NCBI GenBank assembly: GCA_934462885.1
Contig: CAKSJC010000004.1
Coordinates: 1-23,487 of the forward strand
Length of the DNA stretch: 23,487 nt
Source of the DNA: an uncultured Eubacteriales bacterium
GTDB lineage: Bacteria; Bacillota; Clostridia; Oscillospirales; CAG-272
Reading direction: 5' to 3'
Shown: piece after piece, positions 15,370 through 22,632 of the stretch
Numbering within the stretch: the first letter of the stretch is position 1
Layout of the letters: every line of letters begins with the position of its first letter
The notes under the pieces: model-generated
Told to the model about the DNA's origin: nothing
Seen by the model: the letters and a program-made list of their open reading frames with translations, nothing else
The model's database searches: none
Translations under genes and position numbers: made by a program

Positions 15370-16059
15370 TCATGACGTTTTTATAAGTTCTACGACCAGC
15401 TTCGCCGATTTTTCGGCAGCCGATGCGGCGAAAGCGGGATAATCTCCGCACGCGCCTTCCTCGGCGTCGTCAGATATTGCGCGTATGACAACGAACGGTA
15501 TTTTATTTACGTAACATACCTGTCCGACAGCTCCTCCCTCCATTTCGCAGGCAACCGCTCCGAAATTTTTTATAATGTAATCTTTTGTCTCTCGGTCAGC
15601 TACGAATCTGTCTCCCGAAGCAATAACACCTATCTTTGTCTTTACGGCGAGTCCGGCGGCTATATTTTCTATGCGGGAAGAAAAACCGTGTTCGGCGGGA
15701 ATTTCAATCACGTTTATCCCGGAAATAAGTCCAACCGGGTCTCCTATCGCCGAGGTATCCATATCATGCTGAACCACGGCTGACGATATTGCGACGTCTC
15801 CCACTCCGAGTTCTTTCGTAAGTGTTCCTCCGACTCCGGTGTTTATGATAACATCGGGAGAAAATTTTACAATCATCGCCTCGGCACACATAGCCGCGAA
15901 CACCTTGCCTATGCCGCATACTGCGCACACAATGTCATGTTTTCCGAGTTTTCCGAGAGTGTATTCTATTCCTCCGCAGATTTCTTTGCGTGCGTCTGTC
16001 AGTAAAGAATCGATCTTATCCGCTTCTATCTTCATAGCCGCGATTATTCCGAATTTCAT
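15370..16059 (-). CDS. mtnN: 5'-methylthioadenosine/S-adenosylhomocysteine nucleosidase
   Basis: Splits the glycosidic bond of MTA and S-adenosylhomocysteine, releasing adenine and S-methylthioribose or S-ribosylhomocysteine; the latter can feed LuxS and autoinducer-2. The 229-residue protein matches the family throughout: GIIAAMKIEAD with catalytic Glu12, NTGVGGTL (73-80), QHDMD (97-101), the substrate block CEMEGGA (171-177), and RAISDDA with the general acid Asp197. The ATG follows AGAGGA. It lies just after a possible broken reading frame (16063-16324) whose last stop is three bases upstream, and is followed by a terminator. Confidence 0.97.
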   Translation of the reverse strand: MKFGIIAAMKIEADKIDSLLTDARKEICGGIEYTLGKLGKHDIVCAVCGIGKVFAAMCAEAMIVKFSPDVIINTGVGGTLTKELGVGDVAISSAVVQHDMDTSAIGDPVGLISGINVIEIPAEHGFSSRIENIAAGLAVKTKIGVIASGDRFVADRETKDYIIKNFGAVACEMEGGAVGQVCYVNKIPFVVIRAISDDAEEGACGDYPAFAASAAEKSAKLVVELIKTS

Positions 16060-16062
16060 ATT

Positions 16063-16324
16063 TTATCCTCTTTTTATGTAGTATTGTTGCTTTTTTGTCG
16101 TGGCGTCGGTTTTCGTTCGGTACGGCGTGCAGCGCGAGGATGCAATTACAATATCTTTTTCCATTGCAAGGTAACGCGAAAGAGCGTCGCAAAGCTCAAC
16201 GTAATCATATGATATATAATTTCTTTATCTTTTGGGTCAAAACCGTGTGCCTCTTAAATTTCTTTACTATCTGTTTCGCCGCGAGTAATCCAAGCGCTGT
16301 ACCCGGCGCATTCGGATAATATTT
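16063..16324 (-). pseudogene. Possible eroded 3' end of a gene upstream of mtnN
   Basis: No intact gene spans this stretch, but on the minus strand two overlapping frames read like protein. The first contains NAPGTALGLLAAKQIVKKF and ends at a TGA (16205-16207); the second runs from about 16220 to a TAA at 16063-16065 and contains YVELCDALSRYLAMEKDIVI. One shift near 16220 would join them. The second frame's stop lies three bases before the mtnN ATG and carries its Shine-Dalgarno, as in an operon. No start codon or known family was recognised. It could equally be chance open frame. A weak promoter for mtnN (TTGACC at 16235-16240, TATATC at 16211-16216, 18 apart) also falls here. Confidence 0.3.
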
Positions 16325-16366
16325 TTATTAAGACGTGCAAAAAGCAAATATCTGCGCGTCCTCGAT

Positions 16367-16405
16367 AAAAACAGTCATTCCGAGTCCGAACATGACTGTT
16401 TTTTT
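16367..16405 (-). terminator. Intrinsic terminator of nadE
   Basis: A perfect 12-bp inverted repeat, AAAAACAGTCAT with ATGACTGTTTTT, surrounds a 13-base loop. It begins a few bases after the nadE stop; T-runs on both strands suggest it can act in both directions. Confidence 0.88.
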
Positions 16406-16409
16406 ACGG

Positions 16410-18308
16410 TCATTCTTCCCAAACAGCGTCTGATGGCATTCTCCAGTCTCCGCGCGGCGATAGCGCCACGGAACCCACTTTCGGACCGTCGGGAAGCGCG
16501 CTTCTCTTGAACTGCTGGCTATAAAAGCGGCGCATGAAAATACCGAGCCATTTCGATATGACTTCGTCTTCAAACTCTCCGCAGAACGCTGTCTTTGCCT
16601 CCCTGAATATCTTGTCCGGAGTTTCTCCCCATCTTACAAAATGGTAAAGAAAGAAATCGTGCAAATCGTAAGGTCCTACTATATCTTCGGTTTTTTGCGA
16701 TATCTCTCCGTTTTCAGCCGGAAGAAGTTCCGGACTTACCGGTGTTGCCAAAACGTCGCGCAGAACATCGGCGATATTCGTATCTCCCTCTTCCGCGCAC
16801 ATATCTGCGTAATACGCTACTATATGGCGCACAAGAGTTTTCGGAACTCCGGCATTCACGCCGTAGTTTGACATATGATCTCCGTTATACGTAGCCCATC
16901 CGAGAGAAAGTTCGGAAAGGTCCCCCGTTCCGATAACGAGACTTCCCTCGGCGTTTGCTATATCCATGATTATCTGAGTCCGCTCTCTCGCCTGTGAGTT
17001 CTCATAAACAACGGAATGATCATCCGGATCGTGACCTATATCTCTGAAATGTATATCTACCGCTTCTTTTATATCTATACAGCGAAAGCTTGTCCGGAGA
17101 AGCTGCGCAAGAGATTCGGCGTTAGACTTTGTTCTCGAGGTCGTTCCGAAACACGGCATTGTAACCGCGGTGATATCCGAATGAGGTCTTTTAAGTATAT
17201 CCATAGCTCTTGCCGTAACAAGGAGCGCAAGCGTTGAGTCAAGTCCTCCCGACAATCCGATCACGCACCCCTTTGCGTGGGCTGATTTAATTCTTTTCGC
17301 AAGCCCTCTCGACTGGATATCGAGTATTCTTCGGCAGGTCTTTCTTCGGTCGGCATCGGCGCTTGGGATAAAGGGTCTGGGCGCTATCTTTCCCGATATA
17401 TCACATTCACGCAAATTGAGCGAAAAAGGCACTGTGCGGTACCCGTCGCGCTGTTCGGCGCCGAAAGTATTCATTCTCATACGGTCATGCTCAAGATGGA
17501 ATATATCGACTGTGCCGCAGATAAGCTCTTGCCCTCCGAACGGAGGATTTTCCGCAACAACGCTTCCGTTTTCGGCAATGAACGAATGTCCGCCGAACAC
17601 GAGATCCGTTGTCGACTCGTTTTCGCCCGCGCTCGCGTAAACATACGCCGAGATGAGCTTTCCCGACGCCGCTTCGGCTATCATTCTGCGGTATTCTTCT
17701 TTTCCGAGAATTTCGTTTGAAGCGGACATATTAACAATAACGGTCGCTCCCGCCTTCGCATGCGAAACCGACGGAGAATCGGGAACCCACATATCCTCGC
17801 ATATCTCGCACGCGGCTTTCAGAGACGGCATTTCGGCGCACTCAAAAATGAGCTTTGAACCGAAAGGAACTCTATCGCCGCATACAAAAGCTTCGGAAAT
17901 GCCTTCCGGCGCCGGAGTAAAATGACGCATTTCATAAAATTCAGCGTAATTCGGGATATTTACTTTCGGCACGAGTCCGAGAAGTTTTCCGTCGGACATA
18001 ACTGCGGCGCAGTTGAAAAGCTTCCCGAGATGCCTTACGGGAACTCCTATAAAAACGAGCATCTTCTTGCCTTTAGTGTGATTCACCACCTCTGACAGAG
18101 CGCGTTCCGTGCGTTCCGCGAGAGAATCGGTGAAGAATAAATCGGAACAGCTGTACGCACTGAGACAAAGCTCCGGAAATACTGCGATTGCGGCATTTGA
18201 AGCGTACGCCTTATCTATAAGCTCATTAATATATTTTACATTCTCGCCGGGAGCCGCAACAAGCAGTTGCGGAACGGCGGCGGTCAATTTTACAAATCCA
18301 TGCTTCAT
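16410..18308 (-). CDS. nadE: Glutamine-dependent NAD+ synthetase
   Basis: Final step of NAD synthesis: the N-terminal amidase releases ammonia from glutamine and the C-terminal synthetase amidates nicotinic acid adenine dinucleotide at the cost of ATP. In the 632-residue protein the nitrilase-type triad is visible as Glu46 (VFPEL), Lys115 (VPKVN) and Cys170 (CEDMW), and the ATP-pyrophosphatase loop is SGGLDS (353-358) in GLSGGLDSTLAL. The length fits the two-domain glutamine-dependent form. I chose the ATG at 18308 (MKHGFVKL), eight bases after GGAG; the frame is open to a GTG at 18356 but no ribosome site precedes it and those residues do not resemble the family. It lies 175 bases downstream of trxB and has its own terminator. 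Confidence 0.96.
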   Translation of the reverse strand: MKHGFVKLTAAVPQLLVAAPGENVKYINELIDKAYASNAAIAVFPELCLSAYSCSDLFFTDSLAERTERALSEVVNHTKGKKMLVFIGVPVRHLGKLFNCAAVMSDGKLLGLVPKVNIPNYAEFYEMRHFTPAPEGISEAFVCGDRVPFGSKLIFECAEMPSLKAACEICEDMWVPDSPSVSHAKAGATVIVNMSASNEILGKEEYRRMIAEAASGKLISAYVYASAGENESTTDLVFGGHSFIAENGSVVAENPPFGGQELICGTVDIFHLEHDRMRMNTFGAEQRDGYRTVPFSLNLRECDISGKIAPRPFIPSADADRRKTCRRILDIQSRGLAKRIKSAHAKGCVIGLSGGLDSTLALLVTARAMDILKRPHSDITAVTMPCFGTTSRTKSNAESLAQLLRTSFRCIDIKEAVDIHFRDIGHDPDDHSVVYENSQARERTQIIMDIANAEGSLVIGTGDLSELSLGWATYNGDHMSNYGVNAGVPKTLVRHIVAYYADMCAEEGDTNIADVLRDVLATPVSPELLPAENGEISQKTEDIVGPYDLHDFFLYHFVRWGETPDKIFREAKTAFCGEFEDEVISKWLGIFMRRFYSQQFKRSALPDGPKVGSVALSPRGDWRMPSDAVWEE

Positions 18309-18483
18309 TATTTTACTCCGAAATCCATGTGCCGCGTTGATTTCACAATCACACACGGTTCCTTCTGTTTTTTGCCGCAGCTTCCATGCGAGGTCTGCCG
18401 CAATCCTTCACTGTACGTCAAACATTTAGTTTGTAATGCGCAGCGTTTTTATTTTTCTTTTATGTATCGCGGATAGCCGCATT

Positions 18484-19401
18484 TCATTCGAGCGACTCAA
18501 TATATTCTTCCGCGAATTTTACGGCGACCGCTCCGTCGGCACACGCCGTCACGATCTGACGAAGAGGCTTTGTACGCACGTCTCCCGCTGCGTATACCCC
18601 GGGAACCGACGTGCGGCAGGTTTCGTCCGCTTTAATGTACCCGTCTTCCATATCAAGCTGTCCCTCAAAAACGGATGTGTCCGGTATCCGCCCGACGGCG
18701 ACGAACACTCCGTCACACACAAGTTCTCTTTTTTCTCCGCTTTTTTTGTCCGTCACTTCAACCGCGCAAACGAGATTTCCGTCGCCTTTTATTTCGGTTA
18801 TGGTCGAGGAAAGAATAAACTCAACATTTTCTTTTTTTCTTGCTCTTTCAACCGCCACGGCGGAAGCTCTGAACTCATCTCTTCTATGGATCAGATACAC
18901 CTTTTTGCAGATATTCGAAAGATACATCACATCCTCGAAAGCGGTATCTCCTCCTCCGGAAACACACACAGTCTTTCCGCGGAAGAAAAAACCGTCGCAT
19001 GACGCGCAGTACGAAACTCCGCGTCCGGTATACTCGACTTCTCCCGCAACTTCAAGATATCTCGGTTTTGCCCCCGTAGCAATTACTACGGCAGACGCTT
19101 CAATTTCGCCGTCGGCGGTGATTATTTTTTTCGGATGTCCTAATAACTTTACCTCTTTTACTTCGGCGTAGACTGTTTCTCCGCCGAATCGCTCCGCGCA
19201 TGCCGTCATTTTTTCGGCAAGTTCAAAGCCTCCTATATGCTCGAATCCGGGATAATTTTCAATATCGGAAGTTATCGCCATTTGTCCTCCTGGAGAGAGC
19301 TTTTCTATGACGGCGGAAGAAAGTCCCGCTCGTCCGGCGTAAAGGGACGCCGTATAGCCGGCAGGTCCCCCGCCTATTATTGCAATATCGTATTTTTTCA
19401 T
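18484..19401 (-). CDS. trxB: Thioredoxin reductase (NADPH)
   Basis: FAD-containing low-molecular-weight thioredoxin reductase that passes electrons from NADPH to thioredoxin-like proteins. The 305-residue sequence has the FAD loop GGGPAGYTA (10-18), the redox pair CASC (132-135) before DG, the NADPH loop GGGDTA (149-154), the HRRDEFR phosphate-binding motif (172-178) that favours NADPH, and the C-terminal FAD motif GVYAAGDVR. The CxxC reads CASC where CATC is commoner. It starts 38 bases after the upstream cat-like gene on the same strand, with AGG-rich sequence before the ATG. It could reduce the redoxin domain fused to NrdD about 4 kb downstream, though that link is only inference. Confidence 0.96.
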   Translation of the reverse strand: MKKYDIAIIGGGPAGYTASLYAGRAGLSSAVIEKLSPGGQMAITSDIENYPGFEHIGGFELAEKMTACAERFGGETVYAEVKEVKLLGHPKKIITADGEIEASAVVIATGAKPRYLEVAGEVEYTGRGVSYCASCDGFFFRGKTVCVSGGGDTAFEDVMYLSNICKKVYLIHRRDEFRASAVAVERARKKENVEFILSSTITEIKGDGNLVCAVEVTDKKSGEKRELVCDGVFVAVGRIPDTSVFEGQLDMEDGYIKADETCRTSVPGVYAAGDVRTKPLRQIVTACADGAVAVKFAEEYIESLE

Positions 19402-19439
19402 AAATCTTACCTTTTCCTGAAATGCATCGTTTTGTCAAG

Positions 19440-20138
19440 TTACGCTTCGGTACACACCGCTGCGGCTCGGAGAAGCTCCTCCGCGAGATTTTTTGCTTTT
19501 TCTTCCGCCTCGTTTATAAATCTTGCAATGTGGAAGCCGTCGGCGGCGGCATGGTGGATAGATATCGAAAGAGGCATATAGGTTTTCCCGTCGCGTCCGA
19601 CAAATCCGCCCCACGCGATTATCGGATAAAGAGAAACATTATCCGACATCACTCCGACCGAGGTAAAATGTCTCCACGGCACGCAGGACGCTTCAAAAAT
19701 ATTATCGGGAGACGGAATACTCATGTATTTCACCGATTTCGCCCGCGCAACATCTTCGGTACAGTTTTCGTAAAACTCTCTAAAATCTTCTTTCCACACG
19801 GTAAACGTACTCGTATACGTTTCTGTATCGTCATGAAATACATTGTGCGCGACTTCCACGCGATCCCATACCGCAGGCAGCGGATACGGCGAATCCGGAG
19901 TATCTACGGCAAGCATTTTCAGCTCATCGTGAGAGTTCACAATCTCGCTCACAACGTAAAGAAAAGCTATATAAAAAGATATTTTTAACGTATGACAGGC
20001 TGTTTTCAGTCTTGTCACATCTATTTCGTCACACATAGATATCGAACAGGGAGCTTCGTCCATAAAATGTCTGAAGTATTCGGTTCTCGACCATTTTTCC
20101 GTATCGATCAGTTTATATCCTTTATTCACAAACAGCAT
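19440..20138 (-). CDS. Chloramphenicol acetyltransferase-like protein (CatA family)
   Basis: A 232-residue member of the classical CAT fold, trimeric enzymes that acetylate the 3-hydroxyl of chloramphenicol using acetyl-CoA. The opening LIDTEKWSRTEYFRHF and the PLSISIHHAAADGFHIARF block match the family, with catalytic His196 and structural Asp200 in HHxxxDG; an aspartate-rich FHDDTETYTSTF segment is also typical. Many genomic homologues have not been shown to confer resistance, so the substrate is unproven. The ATG at 20138 directly abuts its GGAG site; a GTG at 20129 is nine bases from it and may be the real start, which would give the usual N-terminal length. It has its own promoter and lies between the broken transporter and trxB. 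Confidence 0.9.
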   Translation of the reverse strand: MLFVNKGYKLIDTEKWSRTEYFRHFMDEAPCSISMCDEIDVTRLKTACHTLKISFYIAFLYVVSEIVNSHDELKMLAVDTPDSPYPLPAVWDRVEVAHNVFHDDTETYTSTFTVWKEDFREFYENCTEDVARAKSVKYMSIPSPDNIFEASCVPWRHFTSVGVMSDNVSLYPIIAWGGFVGRDGKTYMPLSISIHHAAADGFHIARFINEAEEKAKNLAEELLRAAAVCTEA

Positions 20139-20166
20139 CTCCGTTTTTTAACAAATTTCACGTTTT

Positions 20167-20195
20167 ATTATACACCAAAATAAACGATATTACAA
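20167..20195 (-). promoter_or_regulatory. Promoter of the cat-like gene
   Basis: On the minus strand TTGTAA and TATAAT are 17 bases apart; the transcript would start about 20 bases before the gene. No leader peptide or attenuator hairpin, as found before inducible cat genes, is visible. Confidence 0.78.
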
Positions 20196-20249
20196 CACGC
20201 GAATAAAATCAGGCTATACGCGGCATTTAAGATTTCGGATATGTTTTTT

Positions 20250-21500
20250 TTAAGACATTTTTTCCGAATCAAACTTTTTATCATACAAATAATACGCAAA
20301 AACAACCGTGATCTGAAGAAATGCTCCGCTAATCAGAAGCAAAAGAGGGCTTTTATCGGCAAGAACACCTGCCGCCGAGTTTCCGACTGCCGCTCCGCCG
20401 GTCGTAAGAAGCATTCGCACCGATGTGTACGCTCCGATTTTTTCATACGGAACTATCTCGCATATATATATATATATATCGGAATTGAAAAATCAACAAA
20501 GGTCATGCCGATATACGAAATAAGATACATTATCGAAAATACAAAAACGCTTCCGCTCACAAGCATAAGGCTCATTGTGCACGCCATCACAATTCCCCCG
20601 AAGAGACAAAACGACGTTGTCTTAAAGCGTCTGTACCTCTTCGCATATATGAAGCAGGCAACCGCAGAGCCGGCGGCGGATACTATTGAAAGAGACGACG
20701 AGACCGCAGCGTCGTCCGTTACGGTACTGAGCATGACGACAGCCGCCATTCCGAGTATTCCCGACGCAACCCCGCGCAGAAAATTCGGAACCGCAAGATA
20801 TCTCATCGATCTGAGCTTTAATACATCAAGAAAAAACGCCGCGCGCTTTTTCTTTATTCCGACTCTGTCTGCAAAATTCTTTATCTCTCCGCCGTCCATA
20901 TTTTCACAGTTCTCTTTGTTTAGGTTCTCCCGAAAGAACAGAACTATTACCGAGGACACGAGTAAGCATACAATACAAACTCCAAAGCTTACAGTAATTA
21001 CATTTTTATACGGAAACACTCGCACAAGCAAAACAAACGCTGCCGAAACGGCAGTTCCGAGTATATTTATGATTATACCGGATACGTTTGAAAGCCGCGG
21101 ATAATCCTTCATTTCAACAACGTAATACGGAAGCTTATAATCGACTGCCGTACGTACTCAGCCGAAAAACGCAGAAACGCTGTATGTATGAGCGATACAG
21201 CAAAAACCGCATCAGTCGGGATTCCCGAAAAAAGAGAAACAAACGCCATCGCGCCCGGGAAAAGAGCTTTTGGCAATGTCAGAGCCGCCATAGACAAACA
21301 TTTTTAATTCTGTCCACAAAGAAAACCGAAAGCAGCATGGTAACAATTTGCATAACGTTTCCCAGAAGTACAAAAACGCTGATTTGTACGGAACCAAGCC
21401 CCATATAGTTTAAGAACGACTGTATGATAGCGCCGCCGGCGAATACCTGCGATATGTTGTATGCTCCCGTAAAAATGTAATATTTTATATAATTGTTCAT
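20250..21500 (-). pseudogene. MFS-type transporter broken by three apparent frameshifts
   Basis: The minus strand encodes about 415 residues of a multi-spanning major-facilitator-like transporter, but in four successive frames. It starts at an ATG (complement of 21498-21500) after GGAGG: MNNYIKYYIFTGAYNISQVF to VDRIKN. A break near 21295-21305, beside an A-homopolymer, shifts to SMAALTLPKALFPG...HTAFLRFSA. A second near 21155-21165 shifts to AVDYKLPYYVVEMKDYP. A third lies in an (AT)9 tract at 20462-20479, after which EIVPYEKIGAYTSVRMLLTT continues to a TAA at 20250-20252. Removing one AT unit at the third site, and adding one base at each of the first two, restores a continuous frame. Sequence quality stays high after each break, so inactivation is recent, phase-variable, or due to assembly errors. 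The substrate is unknown; it may be a sugar or drug transporter. Confidence 0.85.
20462..20479. repeat. (AT)9 dinucleotide microsatellite inside the transporter frame
   Basis: Nine uninterrupted AT units sit in coding sequence for the alternating Ile/Tyr stretch PIYIYIY. With nine units the minus-strand frame hits a TAG eight codons later; with eight units the frame continues as ICEIVPYEKIG for the rest of the protein. Confidence 0.95.
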
Positions 21501-21576
21501 CGTATCCTCCGCAGCGCGCAAAAGCCTCGATTGTGATAACAGGTGCGTATATAAAGTTTTTGACAGAGCCGTAAAA

Positions 21577-21639
21577 AAGCGCAGACTCTTCCTGCACTGT
21601 CCGCTTTATTTGAGGCAGTCCATTTCCGCGTCTGCGCTT
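21577..21639 (-). terminator. Terminator of the zinc-ribbon membrane-protein gene
   Basis: AAGCGCAGAC (21577-21586) and GTCTGCGCTT (21630-21639) form a perfect 10-bp stem around a 43-base loop. On the minus strand the stem runs into six T residues. It begins 14 bases after the stop of the upstream leftward gene and precedes the transporter. Confidence 0.72.
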
Positions 21640-21652
21640 ATTGCACTTTTAT

Positions 21653-22240
21653 TTACCTGAATCTTTTCTTCAGCTCCGAAAGGTCAGAGAGCATTTTCAT
21701 CTGTACGGACACAGCGTACCCTGAAACAAGGAATCCGGCTCCGCATACAAGAGGAATTATGTCAAAATGTCCTCCGCTTATTATAAGGCTTATAATAAAC
21801 CAAAGGAGAAGAGTTCCTCCTATCGCGTAAAGCGCGATCATCGCAAAAGGAAGATACTTCCCGTACCCCCTTTTTTGAAATCTGAGCGGTTCATCAAGAG
21901 GAAGCTCAACCTCCGCGTATACGTTTTCTTCTTTATCTCGGGAAACAGGCGCATTCTTTACCTCGTTTGCCTCCGGTTCATGCGCAGAAGGCTTCTCTTC
22001 CCGTTCCTCCATCTTTTTTCTGTCATGAATCTCGCAGATACGAAGAAGATATTCCATTCCGCGGTCGGTAACGCCAGCGTTTCTGAGGTTGCGCTCATTT
22101 GAAACAAGTCTTCTCACCGCCGAAGAAGTGGAAGCGTCAGTAAACTTTACAAATGGAAGAATTATCGCCTTACACTTATCGCAAAGTCTTGTTTTATCGT
22201 TTTCGGATATCTCAATCCCGCAATTATAGCAATGAGCCAT
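21653..22240 (-). CDS. Zinc-ribbon membrane protein of unknown function
   Basis: A 195-residue protein I do not recognise. The N-terminus MAHCYNCGIEI...CDKC holds a four-cysteine zinc ribbon (C4, C7, C20, C23). Then comes a helical region to about residue 75 (SAVRRLVSNERNLRNAGV, DRGMEYLLRICEI), a charged, probably disordered Glu/Lys-rich linker (about 75-125), and two hydrophobic segments near 130-152 and 158-178, ending in a basic tail SELKKRFR. The likely topology is a cytosolic zinc ribbon tethered to the membrane by a C-terminal helical hairpin. The ATG follows GAGAGGG. It has its own promoter and terminator, so it is a single-gene unit. Confidence 0.8.
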   Translation of the reverse strand: MAHCYNCGIEISENDKTRLCDKCKAIILPFVKFTDASTSSAVRRLVSNERNLRNAGVTDRGMEYLLRICEIHDRKKMEEREEKPSAHEPEANEVKNAPVSRDKEENVYAEVELPLDEPLRFQKRGYGKYLPFAMIALYAIGGTLLLWFIISLIISGGHFDIIPLVCGAGFLVSGYAVSVQMKMLSDLSELKKRFR

Positions 22241-22294
22241 AGAAACCCTCTCTTCTATATTTTTCCGTTGCTTTTATTACGTCTGTTTTAATGT

Positions 22295-22323
22295 ATTTTA
22301 TCATAATCCCGCTTCAAAAACAA
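22295..22323 (-). promoter_or_regulatory. Promoter of the zinc-ribbon gene
   Basis: On the minus strand TTGTTT and TAAAAT are 17 bases apart, about 55 bases upstream of the ATG. Confidence 0.6.
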
Positions 22324-22477
22324 TACGTTTGCCGTAAATTATTTTTCTTTTGTCTAAGCAAAAGAGTTACGCTTATAACAGAATCTGTTGTACCTGCCCG
22401 AACCCGATTCGCTCCCATGCACCGGCAAGGCTTTCCCGCAAATGCCGGTAAACCGCAAACAGACAGAATTAACAAAA
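22324..22477. other. Part of a 392-base intergenic gap, no gene seen
   Basis: Between the zinc-ribbon promoter and the terminator of the sialidase-like gene. A 7-bp inverted repeat, ACCGGCA (22421-22427) with TGCCGGT (22443-22449), is the only structure seen. A rightward open frame across it lacks a ribosome site and recognisable protein features. Confidence 0.5.
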
Positions 22478-22511
22478 AACCTCCGAAACAATTAATAACC
22501 GTTCGGATGTT
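22478..22511 (-). terminator. Terminator of the sialidase-like gene
   Basis: On the minus strand AACATCCGAA pairs with TTCGGAGGTT (nine of ten positions) and is followed by TTTT. It lies about 120 bases beyond the stop codon at 22633. Confidence 0.7.
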
Positions 22512-22632
22512 TCTTTGTTATTTTGCGTGTAAAAAAGTACCGCCTTTGGTAATATCCGGGGGGTATTGACATCTGATTTTTTTACTGTTCGAACACAATA
22601 TGTTTTATCATAACACAGCCAATCGTTTGTCT

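Noticed and set aside
19440..21640. Cat-transporter segment as a mobile resistance element
   Set aside because: No terminal inverted repeats, target duplication, transposase or integrase is visible, and base use looks like that of the neighbours.
22400..22460. tRNA- or ncRNA-like look of the GC-richer patch
   Set aside because: Only one 7-bp stem forms; no cloverleaf, CCA end or anticodon arm could be drawn.
22291..22569. 92-codon rightward frame in the 22.3-22.6 kb gap
   Set aside because: No Shine-Dalgarno, no recognisable motif, and it runs over the terminator of the opposing gene.
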